Of a DNA stretch of 15,164 bases, positions 1 to 8,094 are shown in pieces. Source of the DNA: an uncultured Spirochaetia bacterium (GTDB taxonomy: Bacteria; Spirochaetota; UBA6919); contig CAJXGR010000038.1 in assembly GCA_913053665.1 (NCBI GenBank), positions 1 through 15,164 of the forward strand, written 5' to 3'. The position numbers and the translations under genes are program-made. The notes under the pieces are model-generated. The model was not told the origin of the DNA. It saw nothing but the letters and a program-made list of their open reading frames with translations, and did no database searches. How positions within the stretch are numbered: position 1 is the stretch's first letter; every line of letters starts with the position of its first letter.

Positions 1-567
1 ATTGCTTAGATCCTTGGTTGAGACACCCCGCCAAACAAGTTCCCCCAGATCCAGATCGTAGATACTTAGTGAGAGAGTCACAACTCTTCTGGCCATCGTA
101 TAAATGACCCTGTCATAGTGGGAATCATCATCATGCCAAATGCCTAAATCATTGGGGAATCTATCGTTAATCAATTTATCTGATACAATACGTGCCAGGA
201 TGAGATATCGACTGTTCAGCTTTTTAGATAAATACCCAAGTTGGGCTGGAGTGAGAACACCATTCTGTCCATAATTATGAAGGATTTCTTGATATTTTTT
301 CTTTCCTATATTTTGAATCCCCTTTGAAACGGGTACAATGATCCAGCTTTTTTGTATCTCTCTAAAATGCTTTTCCAGCAGGAGGTTGTAATGGGCCAGG
401 TTTGTGTGATTCTCTTTCTGAAAAGGCGAAACAACACCAAAGACTATTACTTTCCCCTTTTGAACAGCTTTGGAATTAAAGGTTTTCTCATGAGTCAATA
501 CATCTATTGAGCTACAGTTTGTAAAGATAAATACCCAGAATATAGATAGAGAGACGAAGGTTTTCAT
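1..567 (-). CDS. Putative lipoprotein, C-terminus beyond the window
   Basis: An open frame of 189 codons starts with ATG at 567 and runs without a stop to position 1, so the protein is cut at its C-terminus. The start follows a good ribosome site (GGAGGG, about 6 bases upstream). The N-terminus has a short basic start, a hydrophobic stretch (FVSLSIFWVFIF) and then TNC-SS, which reads as a signal peptide ending at a lipidated cysteine near residue 18. The lipobox (FTNC) is not the canonical LAGC, but spirochaete lipoboxes are known to be relaxed. The mature part (about 170 residues seen) is mixed alpha/beta with motifs such as RYLILARIV and LSIYDLDLGELVWRG. These recall periplasmic lipoproteins that report on envelope or transport functions, but I do not recognise the family. 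It lies 45 bases downstream of the ABC exporter on the same strand and is probably co-transcribed with it. Confidence 0.75.
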   Translation of the reverse strand, partial: MKTFVSLSIFWVFIFTNCSSIDVLTHEKTFNSKAVQKGKVIVFGVVSPFQKENHTNLAHYNLLLEKHFREIQKSWIIVPVSKGIQNIGKKKYQEILHNYGQNGVLTPAQLGYLSKKLNSRYLILARIVSDKLINDRFPNDLGIWHDDDSHYDRVIYTMARRVVTLSLSIYDLDLGELVWRGVSTKDLSN

Positions 568-612
568 TGGGCCCTCCAAAAAGCATTCACTAGAAAGTAT
601 AACACCTATTGA

Positions 613-2433
613 TTAGAGTAAGTCTTTCAAATTATGAGAGAGGCGTTCTCGCTGTAAGAGACCGGCGTAATAATCGTTATTTTTTACAAGCTCTTCAGGA
701 GTTCCCATCTCTCTGATTCTACCATGATCCAGTACAATAATTCGATCCACATGCTGGATGGTAGAGACTCTATGGGCAATCATGATGATCGTTTCGTCTT
801 TGAAAGAGTGATAAATCGATGTGAGTATTCGCTTTTCTGTTGCTGAATCAATGTTTGAGAAGGAGTCATCGAATATGAATATCTTTGGTTCAGCCGTTAA
901 GACTCGTGCGATACCCAATCTCTGCTTTTGTCCACCGGATAGAGTCATTCCTCGCTCTCCGATCATCTCATGATAGCCGTCTGGAAAAGAATCTATCTCT
1001 ATGTCAAATTGGGCAATAGTTGCGACATCTATAATTTCTTTCATATCTTTATCTTCCGTGGCCCCAAACTGAATGTTTTCCAGGACGGAATCCGGAAAGA
1101 TAAAGTTCTCCTGAGACACGCAGGCAAAGTGTTTTCTAAGGACTTTGATCGGGATATGCTGAATGGGTATGCCATCAATCAGGATAGATTGGGCAGGAGC
1201 CTCATAGAGACGTAAAAGAAGAGAGACAAGAGTCGTTTTACCTGATCCTGTGGGACCGATGATGGCGACCTTCTCACCTTTCTTAATCTCAAAGGTGATG
1301 TCATCAAGAGCCAGATGAGAACGGTTATCATAGGCAAAAGAAAGATTTCGAAGTTCTATGTTGCCCTGTAGAGAATTGATATAGCTATAAGCTTGTTTAT
1401 CCGTAATCCGGGCCTCAGTTTCTAATACTTTGGTGATACGCGAATAGGCCGCTGTTCCCCTCTGATAGATGGAAATGACCCATCCCATAGCCATGAGGGG
1501 CATTCCAAGGCGTTCGATGTATCTGAAGAACTCAATGAGTTGGCCGAGAGTCATTGTTTGGCTCATCACCGCTTGGCCTCCATACAACAGAATGATGATG
1601 GTCGAAACACCGGCAATGAGTACAAAGGCTGGCCTCAAGATTCCATTTAGTTCGGCCAATCGAAGGTTCTTCCTAATGTATTCCAAATTGATCTTTTCGA
1701 AGAATCCAAGGATGAAACTTTCTTTCACATAGGATTTAATAACTCGAATTCCCTGGAGGTTCTCATTGACAAAGGCCGTCATATTGGCAATTTCTTCCTG
1801 GACTATCCTGGACTGATCATAATACTTTCTACCTACTGTTTTGATGATATAGACCAGAAAAAACAGGGGGATGATGGCGAGGAGAGTGAGAGTGGTATTA
1901 ATTGAAATCATGTTAAACAATGCAAAGAGGAAGAGGAAAGCAACATTAAAAGAGTACATAATACCAGGACCAAAGATCATTCTAATCTGTTCAAGGTCAG
2001 ATGTTAGTCGTGAGATCAGGTCTCCCGTCTTGTTTTTATCAAAGTATTCTGGTTCCAGAGCCAATAGATGGTCGAAAAGCTTCATTCTGATGTCGTACTC
2101 TATCCTGCGGGAATCGCCAATGAGTATATAGCGGCTGTAATAGAGGATGACTCCTTTAATGAGCATGATTCCAAGGATCAGAGATCCATAGAAATAAATA
2201 GCATTAAGATTGATCGACTGGGAGAGGGGATCTACATTTTGGATACTGTCATAGCCGAGCCATTCCCATAAACCGCTTCGTGGGTTAGTATTGAGTTTAT
2301 CAATGGTCATCCCAAGGAGTTTAGGGTTAAACATCTCAAAAGCCGCAGTGAGAGCTAATAAGCCAATCCCCAAAAGGTAATTCAGTTTATAGGGCAATAT
2401 ATATTTAAAGAGTTCACGAAGAGTTTGTATCAT
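613..2433 (-). CDS. ABC transporter half-exporter (TM domain fused to ATPase, MdlA/YheI-like)
   Basis: This 606-residue protein is a type I ABC exporter half-molecule in the inner membrane. Residues about 1-330 form the six-helix transmembrane domain, and residues about 355-600 form the ATPase. The ATPase shows Walker A GPTGSGKT (393-400), the Q-loop Gln near 441, the signature LSGGQ (498-502), Walker B ending in Asp522, and the switch His554. The residue after Walker B is Asp523 (IFDDS) where active exporters have the catalytic Glu. This is typical of the degenerate subunit of heterodimeric exporters such as MdlA/MdlB or BmrC/BmrD, so a partner subunit is expected. None lies in the window, although the left edge is only 0.6 kb downstream. 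The ATG at 2433 overlaps the end of larE by 20 bases and has no clear ribosome site, which suggests translational coupling. The substrate cannot be read from the sequence; multidrug or lipid export is the usual role. Confidence 0.9.
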   Translation of the reverse strand: MIQTLRELFKYILPYKLNYLLGIGLLALTAAFEMFNPKLLGMTIDKLNTNPRSGLWEWLGYDSIQNVDPLSQSINLNAIYFYGSLILGIMLIKGVILYYSRYILIGDSRRIEYDIRMKLFDHLLALEPEYFDKNKTGDLISRLTSDLEQIRMIFGPGIMYSFNVAFLFLFALFNMISINTTLTLLAIIPLFFLVYIIKTVGRKYYDQSRIVQEEIANMTAFVNENLQGIRVIKSYVKESFILGFFEKINLEYIRKNLRLAELNGILRPAFVLIAGVSTIIILLYGGQAVMSQTMTLGQLIEFFRYIERLGMPLMAMGWVISIYQRGTAAYSRITKVLETEARITDKQAYSYINSLQGNIELRNLSFAYDNRSHLALDDITFEIKKGEKVAIIGPTGSGKTTLVSLLLRLYEAPAQSILIDGIPIQHIPIKVLRKHFACVSQENFIFPDSVLENIQFGATEDKDMKEIIDVATIAQFDIEIDSFPDGYHEMIGERGMTLSGGQKQRLGIARVLTAEPKIFIFDDSFSNIDSATEKRILTSIYHSFKDETIIMIAHRVSTIQHVDRIIVLDHGRIREMGTPEELVKNNDYYAGLLQRERLSHNLKDLL

Positions 2434-3292
2434 AAAGAGCGTATCCAGTTAGTATGAAATCATTATGTGTCTGTAAATTACAGGATTCAATCGATGTACT
2501 TTCTTTTTTGTATTCTATTAAATCAAGGGTAACAAAGGAAAAACCAATTTCTTTAAGCTTATTCGTTAGGGTGATTCTTACCTGATGCTTAAAGAGTTTA
2601 GTAAAATCCTCTTCCAGTAACTGAATACGGGCTATATCTTGATGAAACCTAAGTCGAAACTGGCGAAATCCCAAATCATATAGAACCTGCTCACCCTGTT
2701 CAACCATAAGGAGAGCTTCAGTATTTATATTTGTACCTGTTGGAAAGCGAGACGACAGACAAGCAAAGGCCGGTTTATCCCAGTTGGGCAGGGATAATTC
2801 ATGGGCTAATGTTCTTATATCCTCTTTGGTAAAGGAAGCTTCAATAAAAGGTTTTTTGATATTCAACTCTTCAGTAGCCCTGAACCCTGGACGATGATCT
2901 CCTAAATCGGATAAATGGGTTCCATCAATGATTTCATTAAAATCATACTTCTCTTTTACTTTCTGTAGTAGGCCATATAACTCTCTCTTGCAGTAATAGC
3001 ATCGCTCACCCTGGTTTCGCCGATATTCTTCAATGTCCATCTCGTGGGTGGCTATCGTAATATATGGGATACCAATTGTCTCAGCCAGTTGAATGGCTTC
3101 TTTTTCCTCTCGTTTGGGATAAGAGGGTGAAATGCCTATCACAGCGAGTGAACGATTATCCAGGGTGTCATAAGCCACTTTTGCCAGCAAAGTGGAATCT
3201 ACCCCCCCTGAGAAGCCTATAATGACACTTTTGTAAGACTTTATTATCTGTTGAAGATTCGTATATTTTTGCTGAATAGGTCGTAATATCAC
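2414..3292 (-). CDS. larE: LarE-type ATP-dependent sulfur transferase (PP-loop)
   Basis: This 292-residue protein matches the LarE family, which adenylylates and then sulfurates the pyridinium dicarboxylate precursor of the nickel-pincer nucleotide, the cofactor of lactate racemase and related enzymes. The PP-loop SGGVDS at 28-33 binds ATP. Three cysteines stand out: a CYYC pair (C98, C101) and C178 in the conserved PAFACLSSR segment. From family knowledge, some LarE proteins use one cysteine as a sacrificial sulfur donor, while others hold a 4Fe-4S cluster on three cysteines. The three seen here fit the cluster type. The start is GTG at 3292, preceded by AAAGGA at a 7-base spacing. No larB, larC or larA is in the window, so it is a lone member here, between the broken vapC and the ABC exporter. 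A general NAD synthase/ExsB-like PP-loop enzyme is the alternative, but the ACLSSR segment favours LarE. Confidence 0.82.
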   Translation of the reverse strand: MILRPIQQKYTNLQQIIKSYKSVIIGFSGGVDSTLLAKVAYDTLDNRSLAVIGISPSYPKREEKEAIQLAETIGIPYITIATHEMDIEEYRRNQGERCYYCKRELYGLLQKVKEKYDFNEIIDGTHLSDLGDHRPGFRATEELNIKKPFIEASFTKEDIRTLAHELSLPNWDKPAFACLSSRFPTGTNINTEALLMVEQGEQVLYDLGFRQFRLRFHQDIARIQLLEEDFTKLFKHQVRITLTNKLKEIGFSFVTLDLIEYKKESTSIESCNLQTHNDFILTGYALYDTNSS

Positions 3293-3326
3293 TGATTATT
3301 CCTTTAGATACCTATCACTAATGTAA

Positions 3327-3707
3327 TTACCATATAATGTCAAGACCACTTTCAGTCAGTTGTCTGTCTTTTGTAACTAATGGAGTTTCAGTTAATAAAG
3401 CTGTTGCAAGAATTATTCTGTCATGCATTTCAAGTCCTGATAAACGTTCTGTCACCATTAAAATCTAATAATCAAAGGGGACAATTTTGTAGTTTCTTGA
3501 AGTATTTATACTTTCTAAAAGATCATTGAAATTCAACGAGATCCTCTTTTTTTCATTTAGATAGAGAATCTCCATTAAGACGATAACAGGAATATAGATT
3601 AGTCCATCTTTTTCAGCTTGTTGCATGGCATTAAAAGCTTTTGTAGACAACTTATGATCTTTTTCCAAATACCAAACCAGTGGATGAGTATCTATTGTGA
3701 GGTCCAT
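3327..3707 (-). pseudogene. vapC: VapC-type PIN-domain toxin interrupted by an in-frame TAG
   Basis: The frame opens at ATG 3707 and stops at a TAG (3467-3465) after 80 codons. The same frame then continues to a TAA at 3329-3327, giving 126 codons in total, the usual VapC length. The first part carries the PIN acidic residues D6 (LTIDTH) and E46 (LMEIL). The part after the TAG carries the rest of the fold: LEMHDRIILATA with D96 and LVTKDRQL with D114. The TAG therefore removes two of the four metal-binding acids, and the truncated product should be an inactive RNase. Because both halves share one frame, this is a point nonsense change and not a frameshift. It overlaps the end of the antitoxin gene by 16 bases, the usual toxin-antitoxin arrangement. 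Alternatives are a sequencing error or suppression of the amber codon. Confidence 0.85.
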
Positions 3708-3889
3708 ATTTTTTTTGCTTCTTCAATATTCTCATGGGTTGTAAAATTACCTTTAGCAATACCACACAATGATATACGCTTACTAGCAACAGTTGGATTT
3801 AATCTATTTTTATAGGCTTTCAGACTAATTCCTCTTTCGTCCAAAGTTTTAAGTATTTTGTTTAAATCAATTTTTTGAACTTGTTTCAT
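3692..3889 (-). CDS. VapB-like antitoxin of the VapBC pair
   Basis: This is a 65-residue basic protein, complete from ATG 3889 to TAG. Its position directly upstream of and overlapping the PIN toxin by 16 bases marks it as the antitoxin. It should bind VapC through its C-terminal tail and the operator DNA through its N-terminal part. The tail reads GIAKGNFTTHENIEEAKKIW, which resembles the toxin-wrapping tails of antitoxins paired with PIN toxins. The N-terminal half (KIDLNKILKTLDERGISLKAYKN) looks helical, but I cannot assign it to a named DNA-binding family. It lies 35 bases downstream of ispG on the same strand. The ribosome site is weak (AGG about 9 bases upstream). It is intact although its toxin is broken, as expected if loss of the toxin relaxed selection only recently. 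Confidence 0.7.
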   Translation of the reverse strand: MKQVQKIDLNKILKTLDERGISLKAYKNRLNPTVASKRISLCGIAKGNFTTHENIEEAKKIWTSQ

Positions 3890-3924
3890 GATACGAACCT
3901 GAGCCGATTCATTCTTAATATATT

Positions 3925-4983
3925 CTATTTATAATTCTTGACTTCCTCAACAACTACAGCCACCATATCCTCTTCTTTAATGCGTCTAACTTCTTTGCCA
4001 TTTTTAAATAGAATCCCGACACCCTTCCCGCCTGAGATACCAATATCCGCTTCCTTGGATTCCCCCGGTCCATTGACGATACAACCCATCACGGCGACTT
4101 TAACCTTCTTGTCAATGTGGGCGATCTTTTTTTCGATCTCCTCAGTAATTCCGATCACATCGATCTCACAACGCCCACAGGTTGGGCAGGAGATACATTC
4201 GACACCGTCATTTCGTATATTGAGAGACTTGAGCATCTCTTTTCCAACACGGATTTCTTCGGTAGGAAGGGCCGTTAGGGATACTCTAAAGGTATCTCCA
4301 ATACCCATCGCGAGTAAAGTTCCTATACCGATGGAACTCTTGATGGAGCCAGCAAATTGAGTGCCTGCTTCCGTCACGCCCAAATGGAGAGGATAGTCCC
4401 TCTTTTCAAGCATCAATTGATAGCTGGCAATGGTTGTGAGAACGTCTGTAGCTTTTAGGGATACTTTAATATTATAGTATTCCAGGTCTTCCAGGATCTT
4501 TATATGTTCAATGGCTGAGTCAACCAGGCTTTCTGGAGAAAGTACAGGATATTTCTCCCGATTGATAGACCCTCCATTCACACCGATTCGTATGGGTATA
4601 TCCTTTTGTTTGGCTTCCTGGACAATAGCGATCACCTTATCTCGGCGTTCGATGTTGCCTGGGTTCAGTCTAAGGCCGTCGACACCCTGATTAATGGCCT
4701 CTAGAGCAAGACGATAGTCAAAGTGAATGTCAGCAATCAGGGGGATCCTGATGTTCTCTTTTATTTCATGGATGACTTTAGCGGATTTCATGTTAGGGAC
4801 GGCGATACGAATGATATCACATCCCACGCCTTCCAGTTCCTTGATTTGATCAACTGTGGCTGTAACATTAGCGGTATCAGTCGTTGTCATAGACTGAATT
4901 GTTATGGGAGAATCTCCACCTATATGAATGCCGCCTAGCTTTATCTTTCTCGTATGTCTACGTTTAATCAAAGATTCTGTCAT
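3925..4983 (-). CDS. ispG: 4-hydroxy-3-methylbut-2-enyl diphosphate synthase (IspG/GcpE)
   Basis: IspG converts the cyclic diphosphate MEcPP to HMBPP in the penultimate step of the non-mevalonate isoprenoid pathway, with a 4Fe-4S cluster in the cytosol. Residues about 1-250 are the TIM barrel (GGDSPITIQSMTTTDT near the N-terminus, LIADIHFDYRLA, GLRLNPGN). The C-terminal domain carries the cluster ligands: the CPTC pair (C266, C269), C301 in MGCIVNGPGE, and Glu308. I use ATG 4983 (352 residues, MTESLIKRR), the family's usual length. A TTG 15 bases upstream is in frame, but nothing suggests it is used. The single-domain length shows this is the ordinary bacterial form, without the insert domain found in chlamydial and plant enzymes. 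It heads the minus-strand cluster and is divergent from pabB. Confidence 0.97.
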   Translation of the reverse strand: MTESLIKRRHTRKIKLGGIHIGGDSPITIQSMTTTDTANVTATVDQIKELEGVGCDIIRIAVPNMKSAKVIHEIKENIRIPLIADIHFDYRLALEAINQGVDGLRLNPGNIERRDKVIAIVQEAKQKDIPIRIGVNGGSINREKYPVLSPESLVDSAIEHIKILEDLEYYNIKVSLKATDVLTTIASYQLMLEKRDYPLHLGVTEAGTQFAGSIKSSIGIGTLLAMGIGDTFRVSLTALPTEEIRVGKEMLKSLNIRNDGVECISCPTCGRCEIDVIGITEEIEKKIAHIDKKVKVAVMGCIVNGPGESKEADIGISGGKGVGILFKNGKEVRRIKEEDMVAVVVEEVKNYK

Positions 4984-5128
4984 ATAACCCCAGAGCAATC
5001 GAAGGGAATGGTGATCTATAAACCTGGTGATTTGATTGCAAAATAATTGCTTTCAAAGATAAAAGATATCCGTGTTAACGTCTACTTTTTTGTGGATTTT
5101 ATCCTGTAATTTGATTTTATTCTATACC

Positions 5129-6595
5129 ATGCTAGATGATTTCCTGGGTCGACTAGAAATTAATAAGCCTGTTCTGGAGAGGACATCCATGAAGCCGGAT
5201 GAGGTGGCTTGTGTCTGTCACGATCTATCCTATTTTTCATACCTCAAAAGTCCTGATGGTCGTGGTGATGGGCGATATTCCTTTATTGGCTTATCTCCTT
5301 TTATCGTCCTGAAAAGCATTGATTCCAAATCCCATAAACTGGTTGAAATCCAACTGTTTCAGAAAAACGAAGTGATACGGGTTCACGAGGATCCATTTGA
5401 TGTTTTAAGAAACCTGTTAGATCGTTTTCAGATAAAAGAAGCCGTAGATGATATTCCATTTTTAGCGGGTGGAATAGGGTATTTGGCTTATGAATCCGTC
5501 CATTTCATTGAAAAACTGCCATTTACCCAATCTTGTGAGGTGAACATCCCAGACGTGATGTGGGTATTTTACGATGTTCTATATATTTATGATCATGATA
5601 AAGAAGAAGGATATTTCTCAGCCATTGATTATTCTAATCATTTAAGGGAAAGGTCTATTCAGAAAGCCAAATCTAAAATATCTTACTGGCAAAAGCGTTT
5701 AGAAGATCAATTCATCCCATCGAACTATTCTAATCCTGGTATCCTTCGCCCAAAAACCACTTTAAGTCCATTCCATACAAATCTATCAAAAGAAGAGTAT
5801 CTATCAGTTATTCAAGAAATTAAAGAGTATATCCAAAGAGGAGATATTTATCAGGCTAATTTCACCTATCGATATTATTTTCCCTATCCCGATAACCCGT
5901 ATCATCTCTTCCAATCCGTTAGTAAAGATCATCCAACACCCTTTTCGGCCTATCTGAATTATGGAGATTTCCAAATACTCTCCTTTTCACCAGAACGTTT
6001 AGTCCAGTGTGAAAGAGGGAAAGTACTGGTTCAGCCAATGAAAGGAACACGGCCTAGGGGGAAAAGCCTATTGGAAGATGAAAAACTTAAAGCTGAACTT
6101 CTCAATTCAGAAAAAGATGGAGCCGAACTCCTCATGATCGTTGATCTACTGAGGAATGATCTTGGGAAGGTGAGCGATTTCGGGACTGTGGTCGTCGAAA
6201 AACTCAAGAATATAGAGGCTTATCCCAGTGTCTATCAGCTAACATCCAGCATAAGATCCCGCTTAAGCGTTGAACATGATCTTATAGACCTTGTTAAAGC
6301 TGTTTTCCCATCTGGTTCAATAACAGGTTGCCCCAAGATCAAAGCTATGGAGGTTTTATCCTCTCTGGAAAGAGAACAGAGATCCATATTCATGGGAAGC
6401 ATTGGATATATAAGCTTTCATGACACATTGGACTTAAATGTTGCGATTAGAACAGCTCTGCTTAAAGAGAAGACTTTATATTTCCAGGTTGGAGGAGGGA
6501 TCATCCATGATTCAGACCCTGAAGAGGAGTATCAGGAAACAATCGATAAGAGTGTCTTTCTTCTAAGTCAATTTGAGGATAAACATGTAGGATAA
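5129..6595 (+). CDS. pabB: Aminodeoxychorismate synthase component I (PabB)
   Basis: PabB makes 4-amino-4-deoxychorismate from chorismate with ammonia supplied by PabA, the first step to p-aminobenzoate and folate. The C-terminal chorismate-binding domain is complete. It has the PMKGT motif, whose Lys is the PabB-specific nucleophile (TrpE has Ala there), MIVDLLRNDLG, SGSITGCPKIKAME, and the final GGGIIHDSDPEEEYQET. This separates it from anthranilate synthase. The N-terminal part has the matching GGIGYLAYE strand. I prefer ATG 5129 (488 residues). The frame stays open upstream to a GTG at 5072, but the extra 19 residues are hydrophobic and lack family likeness; neither start has a clear ribosome site. 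No PabA or PabC gene lies beside it. It is divergent from ispG, and the 145 bases between the two starts must hold both promoters; I could not fix either one. Confidence 0.9.
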   Translation: MLDDFLGRLEINKPVLERTSMKPDEVACVCHDLSYFSYLKSPDGRGDGRYSFIGLSPFIVLKSIDSKSHKLVEIQLFQKNEVIRVHEDPFDVLRNLLDRFQIKEAVDDIPFLAGGIGYLAYESVHFIEKLPFTQSCEVNIPDVMWVFYDVLYIYDHDKEEGYFSAIDYSNHLRERSIQKAKSKISYWQKRLEDQFIPSNYSNPGILRPKTTLSPFHTNLSKEEYLSVIQEIKEYIQRGDIYQANFTYRYYFPYPDNPYHLFQSVSKDHPTPFSAYLNYGDFQILSFSPERLVQCERGKVLVQPMKGTRPRGKSLLEDEKLKAELLNSEKDGAELLMIVDLLRNDLGKVSDFGTVVVEKLKNIEAYPSVYQLTSSIRSRLSVEHDLIDLVKAVFPSGSITGCPKIKAMEVLSSLEREQRSIFMGSIGYISFHDTLDLNVAIRTALLKEKTLYFQVGGGIIHDSDPEEEYQETIDKSVFLLSQFEDKHVG

Positions 6596-6609
6596 TTATT
6601 AAATAAAAA

Positions 6610-6622
6610 AAACTTGGCATAA
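6610..6622 (+). repeat. Third copy of the AAACTTGGCAT motif, upstream of cysS
   Basis: AAACTTGGCATAA is read here on the plus strand. Twelve of its 13 bases match the two arms of the inverted repeat at 9615-9691. It sits just upstream of the predicted -35 box of cysS, where a regulator could bind. No regulator is identified. Confidence 0.45.
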
Positions 6623-6623
6623 A

Positions 6624-6651
6624 TTGACGATACGATATTTTCTATTAAATT
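6624..6651 (+). promoter_or_regulatory. Candidate sigma-70 promoter for cysS-cheD-cheX
   Basis: TTGACG (6624-6629) and TAAATT (6646-6651) are separated by 16 bases in the gap after pabB. The start codon of cysS follows about 37 bases later. The -10 box is a moderate match, so this is a prediction only. Confidence 0.4.
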
Positions 6652-6687
6652 GTATATTACTTGGGCTCTTGGAATAATGGGAAAATT

Positions 6688-8091
6688 ATGTCGTTACGTT
6701 TTTTCAATACTCTCACTCGAAAAAAGGAAGACTTTGTCCCAATCAATGAAAGGGAAGTCTCTATCTATACATGCGGGCCGACGGTCTATAATTATATCCA
6801 TATTGGGAACCTTAGAACTTTCTTATTTGAAGATATATTAGTCCGTTACCTAAAGTACAAAGGGTATGAAGTCCATCAGATAATGAATCTGACGGATGTG
6901 GATGATAAAACAATTCGTAACTCCATTCAACAAAACGTCTCGCTAAATGATTACACACAAAAGTTTAAAGAGGCTTTTTTCAAGGATATACAATCCCTTA
7001 ACATCACACCTGCTGAAAAATATCCCTGTGCTACAGACCATATTGATGAGATGATAACACTGATCCATCAGCTGGAAGAGAATGGGATGGCTTATAGATC
7101 GGAAGGATCCATTTATTTTAGTATCAACAAGTTTAATGAATATGGCAAATTAGCTCATTTAGACAGGGATAATCTGAAAGCTGGAGCCAGTGGGCGTGTG
7201 TCCAACGATGAATACGAGAAGGAAAATATAGGGGACTTTGTTTTATGGAAGGCCTACACACCGGAAGATGGAGATGTCTACTGGGATACATCATTAGGTA
7301 AAGGAAGGCCTGGCTGGCACATTGAATGCAGTGCCATGAGCATGAAATACCTGGGTGAGACCTTTGATATTCATACCGGAGGGGTCGATAACATCTTTCC
7401 CCACCACGAAAATGAGATCGCCCAGAGTGAAGGAGTGACTGAGAAACCTTTTGTTCACTATTGGCTTCATTCCGAGTTTTTAAATATCAGTGGTGAAAAA
7501 AGTTCCAAGAGTAAGGGCAATGTCATCTATCTTCAGGATCTTTTGGACAAAGGCTTCTCGAAAGAAGTGATCCGTTTTAGTCTTATCCAATCCCACTATC
7601 GCTCTAAAGTCAATTACTCTGAGGACATACTGGGGCAGGCCAAATCTACCCTGGAAGGTATTCATCACTTTATCCAACGGTGTCAGCAGGTGGATAGGGA
7701 AGAATCACTTGGTGAGCCAATTACAGCCATCATCGACAAGGGGCTTAAGCGATTTGAAGAGGCTCTGGACGATGATCTTAACATGTCCTCAGCCTTAGCC
7801 GCTATATTTGAGACAATTCGTGAGGTGAATAAAGATTTTGATCAAATAGGCCGTGAGGATGTCCAAAAGATTATAGGCTTTTTAAAGAGAACAGATCAGG
7901 TTCTGGGGATCCTGGATTTTGAGAAAAGCTTTCTGGAGGAAGATATACAGAGGCTTGTTGATGAGAGAAATCAGGCCAGAAAAGCTAAAGACTATCATAG
8001 GTCGGACCAAATACGTGATCAGCTGAAGGATAAGGGTATTATTCTTGAAGACACCCCTCAAGGGATTGTATGGAAAAGGCTGGAAGGATAA
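6688..8091 (+). CDS. cysS: Cysteinyl-tRNA synthetase
   Basis: CysS charges tRNA-Cys with cysteine in the cytosol. The class I catalytic signatures are present: the HIGH-type motif HIGN at residues 38-41 and a KMSKS variant KSSKS at 271-275. The zinc site that selects cysteine is complete: C29 in TCGPTVYN, C214 in HIECSAMS, and His239 and Glu243 in the FPHHENE segment. The length from ATG 6688 is 467 residues, normal for the family. An in-frame TTG at 6661 would add nine residues (MGSWNNGKI) without family likeness, so I reject it. The stop at 8089-8091 is three bases before cheD, and the cheD ribosome site lies inside the last cysS codons, so the two are co-transcribed. The cognate tRNA-Cys gene is 1.8 kb downstream on the other strand. 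Confidence 0.97.
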   Translation: MSLRFFNTLTRKKEDFVPINEREVSIYTCGPTVYNYIHIGNLRTFLFEDILVRYLKYKGYEVHQIMNLTDVDDKTIRNSIQQNVSLNDYTQKFKEAFFKDIQSLNITPAEKYPCATDHIDEMITLIHQLEENGMAYRSEGSIYFSINKFNEYGKLAHLDRDNLKAGASGRVSNDEYEKENIGDFVLWKAYTPEDGDVYWDTSLGKGRPGWHIECSAMSMKYLGETFDIHTGGVDNIFPHHENEIAQSEGVTEKPFVHYWLHSEFLNISGEKSSKSKGNVIYLQDLLDKGFSKEVIRFSLIQSHYRSKVNYSEDILGQAKSTLEGIHHFIQRCQQVDREESLGEPITAIIDKGLKRFEEALDDDLNMSSALAAIFETIREVNKDFDQIGREDVQKIIGFLKRTDQVLGILDFEKSFLEEDIQRLVDERNQARKAKDYHRSDQIRDQLKDKGIILEDTPQGIVWKRLEG

Positions 8092-8094
8092 TGC

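Noticed and set aside
3938..4360. A 140-codon plus-strand open frame within ispG
   Set aside because: It is the antisense shadow of IspG, rich in Ser, Thr, Pro and Ile as such shadows are.
5072..5128. An N-terminal extension of PabB from GTG 5072 as a membrane anchor or signal peptide
   Set aside because: The added 19 residues are hydrophobic, but PabB is a soluble enzyme, there is no ribosome site before the GTG, and the family-like sequence starts after ATG 5129.
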